Of a stretch of DNA of 64,000 nucleotides, positions 30,194 to 40,330 are shown one piece after another (positions within the stretch are counted from its first letter, which is position 1; each line of letters begins with the position of its first letter). The notes under the pieces are model-generated. The model saw nothing but the letters and a program-made list of their open reading frames with translations. It was not told where the DNA came from and did not search any database. Made by a program: the position numbers and the translations under genes. The DNA is from Vibrio rotiferianus CAIM 577 = LMG 21460 (lineage in GTDB: Bacteria > Pseudomonadota > Gammaproteobacteria > Enterobacterales > Vibrionaceae), in assembly GCF_002741985.1 (NCBI RefSeq), contig NZ_APHW01000021.1:169015-233014 (forward strand), read 5' to 3'.

Positions 30194-30219
30194 AAAGGCC
30201 GGTTCACCCGGCCTTTTTT
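30194..30219 (+). terminator. Terminator of yeaD
   Basis: AAAGGCCGG and CCGGCCTTT enclose a 3-4 nt loop, followed by T. Confidence 0.88.
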
Positions 30220-30269
30220 ACAATTCCATACTAAGACCAATCAAAGCGAATTGAGACGATGGAGCAACC

Positions 30270-30617
30270 ATGAAATACCACATTTATTCAATATCACTTC
30301 TTACAAGCTTATTGTTTGGCTGTGTTAGCTCTGAGGTCTTGTTACACGCAGAGAAAAACGTCTCCGAATACAAGCAGTTGTCACCAACACAATTTCAAGT
30401 CTATTGCCCAACCGGCATTTGCCGCTTCCAAGTCTCCGCGGACGAGAAAACGGCAGTAAACATTGAGATGTTCTACGTAGAAGGCAAACCGTTCAAGAAG
30501 ATTGAGGGGCTTACCTACGACAATCAAAATCAATACCCAACGTCGAATACTTTTACTCTTCCCGTAGAGTCAGGCAACGAGAGGCTATCCGTGCAAGTTA
30601 TCGACTATTACAGATAA
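30270..30617 (+). CDS. Small putative lipoprotein, unknown function
   Basis: A 115-residue protein with a signal peptide ending LLFGC (Cys18), consistent with lipidation. The rest has no recognised motif; two further cysteines in YCPTGICRFQV may pair. It has a possible Shine-Dalgarno (GGAGCAACC) before the ATG at 30270. It is convergent with the nucleoside hydrolase gene, 10 bp apart. I do not recognise the family. Confidence 0.7.
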   Translation: MKYHIYSISLLTSLLFGCVSSEVLLHAEKNVSEYKQLSPTQFQVYCPTGICRFQVSADEKTAVNIEMFYVEGKPFKKIEGLTYDNQNQYPTSNTFTLPVESGNERLSVQVIDYYR

Positions 30618-30627
30618 CCTCACTCCA

Positions 30628-31596
30628 TTATCGTTCGGAATAACGAATAATAGACTCTCGATAAAGCGAAAGCAGTGTATCGCTTTTCACACCGACGCCA
30701 ACGTTTTGCGCAGAGAAAGCACTCCACTCATCATGCATATATTTGCGTTGGTCGATTTTCTGAATCGTCATTCCTTCTGCTGGCCCATCAGTGACCACCC
30801 TGACTGCACCACTACGCAACGTGAATAGTTCAGGTTCAATCACATAAGCAATCGCGGAAGGGTCATGAACATGACAGCCATCCATTCCTACCTTCTCAGA
30901 GTAAAACTTCAAGTAGTAGCGACTGACATCCCAGATAAACTGCCCTACCTCTCCTGCGTCCTCTCTTAGTTGATCAAGATATTGCCCCGTAAAGAAACTC
31001 TCTTCTGTCACATCTAAACCAATGATCACAACAGGCCAAGAAGCTGTGAATACTTTGTCTGCAGCATGAGGGTCATCATGGATGTTCGCTTCAGCGTATG
31101 GCGTAACATTGCCTCGATGATCGTTCTCGCCAAAAGCGCCGCCCATCACAACCACTTCTTTCACCAAATTCACGATTTCAGGGTCCGCTTCGAGTGCAAG
31201 CGCAAGGTTGGTAAGTGGGCCAACAGCCACCAAGGTGATTTCTCCCGGTTCTGCTCTAACGCTGTCGATGATGTACTGATAGGCTGGCGTGTCAATGGCA
31301 CTCACATCCAGTGAACTCGGCGCTTTTACATCACCAAAGCCGGCTTCACCGTGTACGACAACCGTGGCTCCAACAGGGGCTTTCACTAAAGGCTTATCTG
31401 CCCCTTTAGCAACCAGAGCATTCATACCAAACTTCTGTTTTAGGTAAAGGGCATTCTGAGTCGCATTATCTATCGTCGCATTACCATAAACCGTCGTGAT
31501 GCCCATTAACTCTATATCTGGATGCGCTTCAGCAAAAAGAATTGCCATTGCATCATCAATACCTGGGTCTGTGTCTAGAATGATTTTTTTCGTCAT
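30628..31596 (-). CDS. Nucleoside hydrolase (IunH family)
   Basis: A 322-residue Ca2+-dependent nucleoside hydrolase that cleaves ribonucleosides to base and ribose. The N-terminal DTDPGIDDA motif chelates Ca2+. EVVVMGGAF, and TPYAEANIHDDPHAADKVF with its downstream Asp, form the active-site loop. Length and motifs match the inosine-uridine-preferring family; whether it prefers purine or pyrimidine nucleosides cannot be read here. The ATG at 31596 is clear. It is a lone minus-strand gene. Confidence 0.93.
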   Translation of the reverse strand: MTKKIILDTDPGIDDAMAILFAEAHPDIELMGITTVYGNATIDNATQNALYLKQKFGMNALVAKGADKPLVKAPVGATVVVHGEAGFGDVKAPSSLDVSAIDTPAYQYIIDSVRAEPGEITLVAVGPLTNLALALEADPEIVNLVKEVVVMGGAFGENDHRGNVTPYAEANIHDDPHAADKVFTASWPVVIIGLDVTEESFFTGQYLDQLREDAGEVGQFIWDVSRYYLKFYSEKVGMDGCHVHDPSAIAYVIEPELFTLRSGAVRVVTDGPAEGMTIQKIDQRKYMHDEWSAFSAQNVGVGVKSDTLLSLYRESIIRYSER

Positions 31597-31923
31597 ATCG
31601 GCTTCTACTAAACGCTAGGAAAGAAGCAACAATACCTAGAAAAAACATGGATTAACGTGACCGAAACCGAAGGTATGAGTTTTCTTTTTCTCACCATCTA
31701 ACCGACGAATTGAATGAATACAAAAAGATCGCTATCCAGAGTGGCGATTCATCCGTTCTTTCTGAAATAAACTGAGCAATCAAGCGGTCATTTCCTATCT
31801 AAGCTATTGGTTGCTCATACTTTTGACAATTAACTTAATAAATATCAAAAAAACTCATCATATAAATCGTTAGCATGCCGATACAGAAATCATAACTTTA
31901 ACCAATATCAGGAAAGACACTAC
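31597..31923. other. Divergent intergenic region (nucleoside hydrolase / chemoreceptor)
   Basis: A 327-bp AT-rich spacer. It must hold the promoters for the two divergent genes. I see no small ORF or recognised operator; no known motif was confirmed. Confidence 0.35.
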
Positions 31924-33960
31924 ATGCTAGACAACTATAGAAATCAAAGTGTCGGTTTCCAGCTCAAGCTGGTGATCACGCTGTGTCTACTCGTCGCATT
32001 TTCAAGCATTGCTGCGCTTGTTTATCAAAACGCTTCAACTGTGTTATTAGAAAGCACTCTGAAAGAACATCAATCTAAAGTTGAATCCATGGCAAAAACC
32101 ATTGCTGGGCAATTCAATGCTTACCTGCATACTGCGGAAATACTGGAGTCAACTTTTCGTAATGGCTACCTCGCCGGTGTATATGTCGAAAGTTACTCCG
32201 TTGATTTTATGGGTAAGCAGGTACCAAATATTACCCAATACAGTGAAAGCTTAATCGGAGATACTAAACTCGTTGATAGCTTCACTCGCGACACTGGCGC
32301 CATCGCGACAATTTTCGCCCCACTTGGTAATGACTTTATTCGAGTATCAACTTCTTTAAAGGACCCTCAAGGAAACCGTGCTGTTGGCACAACGCTAGGC
32401 TCTGATCACCCAGGCTACCAAAAAATTAGAAGTGGTCAGCCCTATTACGCTCAGATCAAGCTGTATGGTGAACGTTACATCACCTACTATGCGCCACTGA
32501 AAGATTCGAATGGTAAAGTCAACGGTATTTCATTTATTGGTCTGCCAGTTGAAAAAGCAACACAAAACCTTTTTGCATCACTGGAATCGGTAAGTTGGGG
32601 TGACACGGGTTACACCATCCTCGTTGACAACGAAAAAGACAATCAAGGCCATTACCTTCTTCATCCAAGCCATGAAGAGACTGATCCGCCAATTACTGAT
32701 GTAGCAGACTACAACGGCAACAAACCTTTCCATCAAATTTTTGAGCAACAAAGTGGTCTGATTCGCTACCCGTTCGAGTATCAGGGTAACATTGGTGAAA
32801 AATACTTAGTATTTACCGAAGTTCCGGGATGGAACTGGAAGCTACTTGGCGGCACCTTTATCAACGAGGTGACCAAAGGAAGCCAAGCTCTACTTAAGCT
32901 GATCATCATTATTTCAGTGATTGTTGGTGCGGCGACCTTCATCGTGTTAACTATCGTGCTGAATCGAACATTGAAGCCGCTCACTGTACTAAATGGCTTC
33001 ATGGCTCGACTAGCCAAAGGTGAAGTCAGCATAGATATCCCTGCGACCGGTCAACCATCCAATAACGAAATCATCAATTTGAACAATGGCGTAGCCAATA
33101 TGGCAAACCAGCTCGATGATCTAGTTGGAGAAATTCGTACCACCAGCGATCAGGTTGAAAGTAACTCAACCAGCGTTGTTGATGATGCCAACCGCAATCT
33201 TATGCAATCAGATTTACAGCAAGAGCAAGTAGAACAAGTTGTTACGGCCATTGAAGAAATGGCATCCTCAGCTCAATCTGTTGCACAGCAAGTGGAACAG
33301 ATTGCCGTAAACGTTCGCTCTGCGAACACCGACAGCCAATCTGGCTTGGAAGTTGTCGAAGGTGTCTGCATCGATGTAGCACAATTGAATGACCAACTTG
33401 ATCAATCGGCAGCAGCCATCGAACAAGTAAACAATGACAGTGAAAGCATTCAAACCGTCACTAAGATGATTGATGAGATTGCAGAGCAAACCAACCTCCT
33501 CGCACTCAATGCCGCAATTGAAGCCGCGCGGGCTGGCGAACAAGGTCGTGGTTTTGCCGTAGTTGCTGATGAAGTTCGTACCCTAGCCCACCGAACACAG
33601 ACTTCCGTTAAAGACGTTGTCGAGATCATTGAAAAGCTAAAAGGCTCAACCAGTAATGCGGTCTCCATGATGAACGAAAGCCAGCAAAATGCGAATAAAG
33701 TACTCGATAAGGCGCAAGAAGCTGGTACGGCACTTGAAGCTATAGCAGGACAAGTTCAATCCATCGCCTCTCAAGCCGATGCCATTGCCGCAACGTCAGA
33801 AGAGCAAGCTCAAGTTTCACAAGAAATCGCTGCTAACGCTCACTCTATCAGTGAACTCAACCACGAAAGCCGTGACACCAGCGCTAAAACGTCACAAAGC
33901 GCTACTGAACTACAGCAGCAAGCTCAGAACTTGAAGCAACAAGTGGATTTCTTCCACTAA
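31924..33960 (+). CDS. Methyl-accepting chemotaxis protein with periplasmic Cache-type domain
   Basis: A 678-residue chemoreceptor. The first membrane helix is near 14-35, a large periplasmic Cache3/Cache2-type ligand domain spans about 40-322, the second membrane helix is at about 326-347, and a HAMP region follows. The C-terminal part (about 420-675) is the methyl-accepting signalling domain with the hairpin tip [19 protein letters not shown] at about residue 521. No pentapeptide tether for CheR or CheB is visible at the C-terminus. The ligand is unknown. Vibrio genomes carry dozens of such receptors; this one stands alone. Confidence 0.93.
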   Translation: MLDNYRNQSVGFQLKLVITLCLLVAFSSIAALVYQNASTVLLESTLKEHQSKVESMAKTIAGQFNAYLHTAEILESTFRNGYLAGVYVESYSVDFMGKQVPNITQYSESLIGDTKLVDSFTRDTGAIATIFAPLGNDFIRVSTSLKDPQGNRAVGTTLGSDHPGYQKIRSGQPYYAQIKLYGERYITYYAPLKDSNGKVNGISFIGLPVEKATQNLFASLESVSWGDTGYTILVDNEKDNQGHYLLHPSHEETDPPITDVADYNGNKPFHQIFEQQSGLIRYPFEYQGNIGEKYLVFTEVPGWNWKLLGGTFINEVTKGSQALLKLIIIISVIVGAATFIVLTIVLNRTLKPLTVLNGFMARLAKGEVSIDIPATGQPSNNEIINLNNGVANMANQLDDLVGEIRTTSDQVESNSTSVVDDANRNLMQSDLQQEQVEQVVTAIEEMASSAQSVAQQVEQIAVNVRSANTDSQSGLEVVEGVCIDVAQLNDQLDQSAAAIEQVNNDSESIQTVTKMIDEIAEQTNLLALNAAIEAARAGEQGRGFAVVADEVRTLAHRTQTSVKDVVEIIEKLKGSTSNAVSMMNESQQNANKVLDKAQEAGTALEAIAGQVQSIASQADAIAATSEEQAQVSQEIAANAHSISELNHESRDTSAKTSQSATELQQQAQNLKQQVDFFH

Positions 33961-33982
33961 GCACTCGTTAGCAAAACCGTTC

Positions 33983-34010
33983 AAAAGAGCCGATATATTC
34001 GGCTCTTTTT
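33983..34010 (+). terminator. Terminator of the chemoreceptor gene
   Basis: AAAAGAGCCGA and TCGGCTCTTTT pair, with a T-run, between the receptor and rlmA. Confidence 0.9.
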
Positions 34011-34073
34011 CTTTCGCTTGCCGCATCCCTTTTTGATAGAATCTGCCGCCCTACTATTTGTCCAGAGATCGTC

Positions 34074-34913
34074 ATGAACTATCAATGCCCTCTATGTCAT
34101 CAAGCTCTTACGCTCACAGCAAAGACGTTTAAATGTGATAACAATCATCAATTCGATCTAGCCAAAGAAGGCTACGTGAATCTGATGCCTGCTCACCATA
34201 AACGCTCAAAAGATCCAGGTGATAACAAAGAGATGATGCAGGCTCGTCGTCGTTTTTTAGAAGGTAACCATTACGATCCAATGCGCCAAGAAGTGGCTCG
34301 CCTATGTGCAAAATACGCTGAGGGCACTGACCACCAGCTTTTGGATATCGGCTGTGGTGAAGGCTACTACACTGACCAAGTTCAGCAATCTCTGCACGCT
34401 CAAAATGAAGCGGCCAATGTATACGGTTTGGACATCTCTAAAGTAGCGATTCGTTATGCATCTAAGCGCTACCCGAACTGTGATTTCAGCGTGGCATCTA
34501 GCCACCGTCTACCATTTTCCGAGCAATCTCTCGATGCGGTTTTACGTATCTACGCGCCATGTAAGGCAGAAGAACTGCAGCGCGTCATCAAGGATAATGG
34601 CGTCGTCATTACCGTCACTCCTGCGGGTCGTCACCTGTATCAATTCCGTGAACGTATCTATCAAGAAGTGCGCCTACATAATGAAGAGCCTGAGAGCATT
34701 GACGGGTTTGAATTAGAGCATCAACAAAAGCTCAACTACACCATGGACTTAAAAGACGGCGTAGCATTTGACCTACTACAAATGACCCCATTTGCATGGA
34801 AAGCCAGCGATGAACTTCGCGAAGAATTAAAGTCATCTACACTTTTCCAATGTGAGGCTGACTTTATGCTGCGCGTTTATCGAAAGAAAGCAGCTCAATC
34901 AAGCAACGAATAA
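34074..34913 (+). CDS. rlmA: 23S rRNA (guanine-745 N1)-methyltransferase
   Basis: A 279-residue RlmA (RrmA) that methylates N1 of G745 in 23S rRNA with SAM. The N-terminal zinc site is CPLC...CDNNH (two Cys, a third Cys and a His), followed by the family block YVNLMPAHHKRSKDPGD. The SAM site is LLDIGCGEGYY. Same size class as E. coli (269). The ATG at 34074 is used; there is no strong Shine-Dalgarno. Separately transcribed. Confidence 0.95.
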   Translation: MNYQCPLCHQALTLTAKTFKCDNNHQFDLAKEGYVNLMPAHHKRSKDPGDNKEMMQARRRFLEGNHYDPMRQEVARLCAKYAEGTDHQLLDIGCGEGYYTDQVQQSLHAQNEAANVYGLDISKVAIRYASKRYPNCDFSVASSHRLPFSEQSLDAVLRIYAPCKAEELQRVIKDNGVVITVTPAGRHLYQFRERIYQEVRLHNEEPESIDGFELEHQQKLNYTMDLKDGVAFDLLQMTPFAWKASDELREELKSSTLFQCEADFMLRVYRKKAAQSSNE

Positions 34914-34924
34914 CAGATTGCAAT

Positions 34925-34943
34925 GTAAATTATTCTCATTAGC
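34925..34943 (-). promoter_or_regulatory. Possible Fur box upstream of the ChaN-like gene
   Basis: On the minus strand GCTAATGAGAATAATTTAC matches the 19-bp Fur consensus at 14 of 19 positions. It is about 57 bp before the ChaN-like start. Moderate match. Confidence 0.5.
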
Positions 34944-35000
34944 ATTGATTCATCTGCCAGCCTCCATTAATATCACTCGGACATTTTTGGAGGCTTTTCA

Positions 35001-35948
35001 ATGCGCTTTACTACATTGAGTCTGATTTTTGCAGGCTTGCTCACTGGTTGTGTATCTAACACACCAACAACTCCTAACGTTACTGAAAATAACGTATCCA
35101 GTTTCTATGACTACCAACTTCATGATCCATCCGGTGAAGTTATCTCCGTCAATCAACTGCCCCCTGAACTACAGCAAGCTGACGTAATTTTAATTGGTGA
35201 ATGGCATACACATGCAGGTGTCCACCGATTTCAGACCGACATGCTAAAGCAGCTATCTTCTGCTAACCGCCCCCTTGCTCTTTCAATGGAACAGGTCACA
35301 CGCGACAAGCAAGTAATCTTGGATTCGTACCTAAACGGCGAAATCGGCGAGCAGTACTTCATGAAGCAAAGTAATGCTTGGCCAAATTACGAGAGTGACT
35401 ACCGCCCATTGGTGGAGCTTGCTAAGCAAGCGGAGATTCCTGTGATCGCATCAAATGCGCCAAAAGACATTGTGCGCTGTATTGGACGCCAAGGTATCGA
35501 CTACCTAGATAAGCTCGATTCTGACGAGCGCCGTTTTGTTGCAAATGAAGTCAACACCGCAAACAGCCCATACAAAGAAAAGTTCATGGCATCCATGCAC
35601 CATGGCAAGCCAGAACAGACCGAGAAGCAATACGCAGCTCAGGTTACATGGGACGAGACCATGGCGGAATCCATCGTAAAATACTTAGAAAAACACCCAG
35701 GGGCTCAAGTAGTTCATGTTGCAGGTAAATTCCACACCGAAGGTGGTTTAGGCACAGCAACATCTATCTTGAATCGCAACCCAGATTTAAACGTCGCAGT
35801 TATTACGCCTACTGCGGACATTACGTCTGATGGTTCTGATTACCAACTTGAGGTCCTTGATCCACCAGTACGCTACGTACAAGACGCGAATCGTATGGCG
35901 GCGTACAAACACCTCACGAAACGAAACAACGACCTTCAATGTAAGTAA
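35001..35948 (+). CDS. ChaN-family (haem-regulated) lipoprotein
   Basis: A 315-residue lipoprotein. The signal peptide ends GLLTGC (Cys17). The core matches the ChaN/DUF399 family, first described in Campylobacter as an iron-regulated, haem-binding outer-membrane lipoprotein: DVILIGEWHTHAGVHRFQTDM, ALSMEQVTRDKQ and VAGKFHTEGGLGTA with conserved His and Glu residues. A Fur-like site in its upstream region agrees with iron control. Haem binding by this homologue is inferred from the family. Preceded by GGAGG at a suitable distance from the ATG. Confidence 0.88.
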   Translation: MRFTTLSLIFAGLLTGCVSNTPTTPNVTENNVSSFYDYQLHDPSGEVISVNQLPPELQQADVILIGEWHTHAGVHRFQTDMLKQLSSANRPLALSMEQVTRDKQVILDSYLNGEIGEQYFMKQSNAWPNYESDYRPLVELAKQAEIPVIASNAPKDIVRCIGRQGIDYLDKLDSDERRFVANEVNTANSPYKEKFMASMHHGKPEQTEKQYAAQVTWDETMAESIVKYLEKHPGAQVVHVAGKFHTEGGLGTATSILNRNPDLNVAVITPTADITSDGSDYQLEVLDPPVRYVQDANRMAAYKHLTKRNNDLQCK

Positions 35949-35974
35949 TCCGAAATACCTTACAATCGATAAAG

Positions 35975-36043
35975 AAAAATAGGTCTGCTTTTTGCTTTAA
36001 TTTCTGGGTATAAACCAGAGGCGGCAAAAGCAGACCTATTTTT
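35975..36043. repeat. Large hairpin after the ChaN-like gene
   Basis: AAAAATAGGTCTGCTTTTTGC pairs almost perfectly with GCAAAAGCAGACCTATTTTT, one extra T on the left arm. The roughly 28-nt loop holds an inner CTGG/CCAG stem. It ends in T and probably terminates transcription of the upstream gene, but is longer than other terminators in this window. An sRNA or bidirectional terminator is also possible. Confidence 0.7.
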
Positions 36044-36143
36044 TGTTTGATTGATTCAAGAATTATCCATTGCCGCCGATATAGAAATAACTGCTTTTTA
36101 CCTGCACTCATAGAAGGAGTGCTGTTGTTCGAAGGGGTAACAG

Positions 36144-36503
36144 ATGAATCCAGTAGGAAGCAACTCGGTCAATGCATATTCCAGTCAGCCAGCTAAGATA
36201 CAAGCTAACAAGGCTGCTGGTAGTGATGATGCGCCTAAACCATTGCAGATAGAGAAAAATAAGGTGACCTTGTCTGATGAAGGCAAAGCCTTGTTAGCCG
36301 CGCTGCAAGACATCGACCAAAATGGCCACGAAGTCAAAGCTGAAAATAAAACCGTGGGAGACAAAGTTGAGTCATTCGCCCATGGTGCGTTAGGCATGGA
36401 TCATCCGGATAAGATTAAAGAAGAAGAGGATGACTCTTACTCTGCGGGTCAATACCTTTCAGCAGCACTCACCGTTGGTGGAATCATCTTAGCGCTTGTT
36501 TAG
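36144..36503 (+). CDS. Unknown 119-residue protein with C-terminal hydrophobic segment
   Basis: A 119-residue protein with an Asn/Ser-rich N-terminus, a short basic-then-acidic helical middle (KNKVTLSDEGKALLAALQDI), an acidic patch (KEEEDDSYSAGQY) and a hydrophobic C-terminal segment (LSAALTVGGIILALV). It may be a tail-anchored membrane protein. No known domain. A GGGGTAAC sequence precedes the ATG at 36144. It lies between the ChaN-like and BCCT genes, each apparently separately transcribed. Confidence 0.7.
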   Translation: MNPVGSNSVNAYSSQPAKIQANKAAGSDDAPKPLQIEKNKVTLSDEGKALLAALQDIDQNGHEVKAENKTVGDKVESFAHGALGMDHPDKIKEEEDDSYSAGQYLSAALTVGGIILALV

Positions 36504-36644
36504 CTTTTTTGGATAATGTTTAAAATCCACCCAAAAATCAAAAGATTAAACAAGAGTTTCTTTCGTTACGACAAGTAACCTCATTTGAACGCGTTTTTTG
36601 TCCAAGTCCATAATGGGTAACTATTCATTAACGGATGATGAACT

Positions 36645-38543
36645 GTGAAAGACGCATTTTCTCTTATAGACAAACCCACTTTTTTCGGCGCAATTGCGCT
36701 TCTCCTTTCGATTGTTTTCCCTTTAATTTTGTTTCCAGCTGAAGGTGCAGAATGGATTGCGGTTGCGAAGACCTTTATGACCGACAAGCTCGGCTTCCTC
36801 TACCTTGCACTTGGGCTTGCCGCTTTTATCTTCATGATTTACGTGGTATTCAGCGACATGGGGCAAATTAAGCTAGGCGACCCAGACGAAAAGCCAGAGT
36901 TTACTACAGCCTCATGGGCGGCGATGCTGTTCTGTGGTGGTATTGGTGCCAGCATTCTTTACTGGGGCTGTATCGAATGGGCTTATTACTACCAATCTCC
37001 TCCTTTTCAACTAGAGCCAGGCAGTGAAGAAGCCGTTCGTTGGGCTGCAACGTACGGCCTGTTCCACTGGGGGCCAATTGCTTGGTCTATCTACCTTATT
37101 CCCGCATTACCTATCGCCTACTTCTTCTACGTACGTAAACAGCCTGTACTGAAAGTTTCCAGTGCGCTGATGCCAGTGCTTGGCGAAGAGCGCAGTAAAG
37201 GTAAAGCGGGCAAGATTGTTGATGTACTGTTTATCTTTGGCCTACTTGGCGGTGCAGCAACCAGTTTGGGCTTGGCGGCACCTTTGATTGGTGAAGGTCT
37301 ACATTACTTGTTCGGCATGCCTAAGAACACCTACAGCCAAGTGTTAGTACTTTTAATCTGTACCGCTATTTTTGCTTACTCTTCTTACGCGGGCATGGAA
37401 AAAGGCATCAAAGTCCTAAGTAACATTAACTTTTGGGGTGCCATGGGGCTACTCGCTTTTGTGTTAGCTGTAGGCCCAACTATCTTCATGCTGGAGACTG
37501 GTTTGGATTCGATTGGCCGTATGCTATCGAACTTTTTTGTGATGGCGACTTGGGCTGAACCATTCGGTGGTTACGGTACATTCGACAATACCCACTTCCC
37601 ACAAGATTGGACGATTTTCTACTGGGCATGGTGGTTAGTGTTCGCACCAAGCATGGGCCTGTTTGTTGCACGTATTTCTCGTGGCCGCACGATCAAACAA
37701 ATGGTTTCCGGATCAATCTTCTTTGGCTCGTTGGGTTGCTTCCTATTCTTCATGATTCTAGGCAACTATGGCTTGTCTCTACAGCTGTCAGGGGAGTTAG
37801 ACGTCGTGGGAATCTTAAATGCAGAAGGTGCTACAGCTGCAATATTTTCTATGCTTGATGCATTGCCAATGAGCTACTTCGTCATTGCAGTCTTTACGCT
37901 GCTTTGCATTATCTTTACTGCGACGACGTTTGATTCCATTTCTTACATTCTTGCTTCTGTAGTGCAAAACAACGTGACAGAAGAACCAATGCGCTGGAAC
38001 CGTATGTTCTGGGCATTCACGCTGTCTTTCCTTCCTACCGTTCTGATGTTCATGGGTGGTCTAAGCACGCTACAAACCGCAGCGATCGTTGGTGGCTTGC
38101 CTCTGCTAGGAATTTCCATCATGTTGATGGTATCAGCGGTTCGCGCTACCACACTGGATATTCGCCATCAGGAAGATTACGTAGAGCCGACCATCAACAT
38201 TGAAGAGCTGCCAGAATTCGATCCTTGGTCAACCGAAGGGATGGCAATGGCACAATTTGAACGCGCACGCGATGCTGCTCAAGAAGCTGCAGAAGAGGAG
38301 CGTGACGCGCTGGCTGAATTAATGAGACTTCGTAAACGTATTCGCGCTTTTGCTCTTGAGCATAGTGACGACAGTGATTTTGCAGACCATCACTTACCTC
38401 AGGAGATGCAAGAGGAGTTGCAAACCCTATTGGATAACGTGGTAAAAGCAAAAGAGAGAAAACTCGAGTTATCGGAAGCTGCCCAGCAGTCCAGAGCCGA
38501 GTTTAATCAAATCGTGGCCCAAAGTACTGCTTACGCGGTGTAA
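36645..38543 (+). CDS. BCCT-family betaine/choline-type transporter
   Basis: A 632-residue secondary transporter of the betaine/carnitine/choline family, about 12 membrane helices. Family stretches are the glycine-rich helix GIGASILYWGCIEWAYYYQ (Trp-containing substrate site) and WTIFYWAWWLVFAPSMGLFVARISRGRTI. It imports compatible solutes, probably Na+-coupled; the substrate is not certain. The C-terminal tail after about residue 510 is soluble and highly charged, with a coiled-coil-like Glu/Arg/Ala stretch, as in osmosensing BCCT proteins. The start is GTG at 36645; nearby ATGs are out of frame. Consistent with a halophile. Confidence 0.92.
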   Translation: MKDAFSLIDKPTFFGAIALLLSIVFPLILFPAEGAEWIAVAKTFMTDKLGFLYLALGLAAFIFMIYVVFSDMGQIKLGDPDEKPEFTTASWAAMLFCGGIGASILYWGCIEWAYYYQSPPFQLEPGSEEAVRWAATYGLFHWGPIAWSIYLIPALPIAYFFYVRKQPVLKVSSALMPVLGEERSKGKAGKIVDVLFIFGLLGGAATSLGLAAPLIGEGLHYLFGMPKNTYSQVLVLLICTAIFAYSSYAGMEKGIKVLSNINFWGAMGLLAFVLAVGPTIFMLETGLDSIGRMLSNFFVMATWAEPFGGYGTFDNTHFPQDWTIFYWAWWLVFAPSMGLFVARISRGRTIKQMVSGSIFFGSLGCFLFFMILGNYGLSLQLSGELDVVGILNAEGATAAIFSMLDALPMSYFVIAVFTLLCIIFTATTFDSISYILASVVQNNVTEEPMRWNRMFWAFTLSFLPTVLMFMGGLSTLQTAAIVGGLPLLGISIMLMVSAVRATTLDIRHQEDYVEPTINIEELPEFDPWSTEGMAMAQFERARDAAQEAAEEERDALAELMRLRKRIRAFALEHSDDSDFADHHLPQEMQEELQTLLDNVVKAKERKLELSEAAQQSRAEFNQIVAQSTAYAV

Positions 38544-38579
38544 CTTTAGCTCATGACTTTCAACTCCTAAACGTAATTC

Positions 38580-38606
38580 AAAGCTCACTTCGGTGAGCTT
38601 TTTTTA
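38580..38606 (+). terminator. Terminator of the BCCT gene
   Basis: AAGCTCACTTCGGTGAGCTT hairpin followed by seven T. Confidence 0.92.
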
Positions 38607-38717
38607 TTGTCACCCTAGAACATCGCAATGACTTTCATATGAATCTTTTGTTACTGTAGTATTTCCTTCATCAATCCTTGTTGTAATGCCAGCGCTTTTA
38701 TAAATAAGGAATATACA

Positions 38718-40295
38718 ATGAAGCACTTAGTGACCCCAATCGTAACCGCAATGGCGGCTTCGACGCTCTCTTTCAATGCCCTATCGGCAGAAATCAAAAA
38801 CGTTATCTTGATGATTGGTGACGGCATGGGCCCTCAACAAGTTGGCCTGCTAGAAACCTACGCAAACCACGCTCCAAACTCAATTTACCAAGGTGAAACC
38901 ACCGCGCTCTATAAACTCGCCCAAGAAGGTGTTATAGGCTCCTCTTTGACAAACCCTGAAGACGCCATTGTTGTAGATTCAGCCTGTTCTGCGACCATGC
39001 TTGCGACGGGTATCCCCACCGCTTCTGAAGTGATTGGTATCGATAGCCAAGGCAACCATGTCGAAACTATTTTGGAAAAAGCAAAAGCAAAAGGTAAGGC
39101 GACGGGCTTAGTATCGGATACCCGAATGACGCACGCCACACCCGCGGCTTTTGCCTCGCACCAGCCTCATCGCTCACTTGAGAACAGCATTGCGGTCGAC
39201 ATGCTAGAAACTGGCGTTGATGTGATGCTTTCTGGTGGCCTTCGTCACTGGATTCCAAAATCAACCAACGACAAAGGCGATACCTACAAGCAACTTGAGA
39301 AGCTCACTCAAGGTGATGTTTACCTAAAATCGAAGCGCAAAGATGAACGTAACTTACTCACCGAAGCGCAGCAGCAGGGTTACAGCTTAGCATTCAACCG
39401 CAACATGCTTGAGAAAGCCAAAGGCGACAAAGTACTCGGCCTATTTGCTTACTCAGGAATGAATGATGGCATTGCCTACAGCCAGAGTAAAAATGATCCA
39501 AAACGAAGCCAACCTTCTCTCAAAGAGATGACCGAGAAGGCGTTAGATGTACTTTCAAAAGACAAAGACGGCTTCTTCTTGATGGTAGAAGGCGGACAAA
39601 TTGACTGGGCAGGTCACAGCAACGATGCTGGCACCATGCTGCATGAGTTGATCAAGTTCGATGAAGCTGTAAATTCCGTTTATGAATGGGCAAAAAACCG
39701 TGAGGATACGCTAGTGATCGTCACCGCTGACCATGAAACCGGTTCTTTTGGTTTCAGCTACTCTTCAGCCAATCTTCCTAAGCCTGAAAAGCGTAGTGGC
39801 GAAGCCTTCGCGAAGCGTGATTACGCGCCAAACTTCAACTTTGGTCAGTTTGATATTCTCGATAGCCTCTACAATCAAAAGCAAAGCTACTACGGCATGA
39901 TCAGCGAGTTCCAAAAACTTGATAAAGCGCAGCAAACCCCTGAAAAGCTGGCTGACATTGTGAACGCCAACAGCGATTTCTCTATTACTCCAGAGCAAGC
40001 AGAACGCGTACTAGCAAGTCAACCTAACCCGTACCGCTTAGCGAGCCATAAGTACTTGAGTGAAGAAACTGTCCCAGCCATTAACGACTTTGATGCATTT
40101 TTCCCATACAACGACAGGGGGAACTTGCTAGCTCGTGAACAAGCCACTAAACAAAATACCGTTTGGGGAACAGGCACACACACGCATACACCAGTCAATG
40201 TGTTCGCTTGGGGACCAGCGGGTACCATTCTGCCAGTATCGAAGATAATGCATCACTCACAACTTGGTGAATACCTTATCCAGCAAATCAAATAA
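38718..40295 (+). CDS. Periplasmic alkaline phosphatase (PhoA superfamily)
   Basis: A 525-residue secreted alkaline phosphatase. The signal peptide runs to the Ala-Glu junction near residue 24 (NALSAEIKN). The metal and active-site residues follow the PhoA pattern: MIGDGMG (Asp35), VVDSACSATMLATG with the nucleophile Ser88 after Asp87, VEGGQIDWAGHSNDAG, TADHETGSFG, and GTGTHTHTPVNVF near the C-terminus. Length and sequence resemble the cold-active Vibrio alkaline phosphatases (about 520 residues, with large inserts) more than the shorter E. coli enzyme. No convincing Pho box was found in the leader. Own terminator. Confidence 0.95.
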   Translation: MKHLVTPIVTAMAASTLSFNALSAEIKNVILMIGDGMGPQQVGLLETYANHAPNSIYQGETTALYKLAQEGVIGSSLTNPEDAIVVDSACSATMLATGIPTASEVIGIDSQGNHVETILEKAKAKGKATGLVSDTRMTHATPAAFASHQPHRSLENSIAVDMLETGVDVMLSGGLRHWIPKSTNDKGDTYKQLEKLTQGDVYLKSKRKDERNLLTEAQQQGYSLAFNRNMLEKAKGDKVLGLFAYSGMNDGIAYSQSKNDPKRSQPSLKEMTEKALDVLSKDKDGFFLMVEGGQIDWAGHSNDAGTMLHELIKFDEAVNSVYEWAKNREDTLVIVTADHETGSFGFSYSSANLPKPEKRSGEAFAKRDYAPNFNFGQFDILDSLYNQKQSYYGMISEFQKLDKAQQTPEKLADIVNANSDFSITPEQAERVLASQPNPYRLASHKYLSEETVPAINDFDAFFPYNDRGNLLAREQATKQNTVWGTGTHTHTPVNVFAWGPAGTILPVSKIMHHSQLGEYLIQQIK

Positions 40296-40330
40296 TCCAT
40301 GCTCCGCACTGACTACATTGGTGCACTTCC

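Noticed and set aside
38600..38717. Pho box upstream of the alkaline phosphatase gene
   Set aside because: No pair of CTGTCAT-like repeats with correct spacing; CTGTAGT-like stretches present are too weak.
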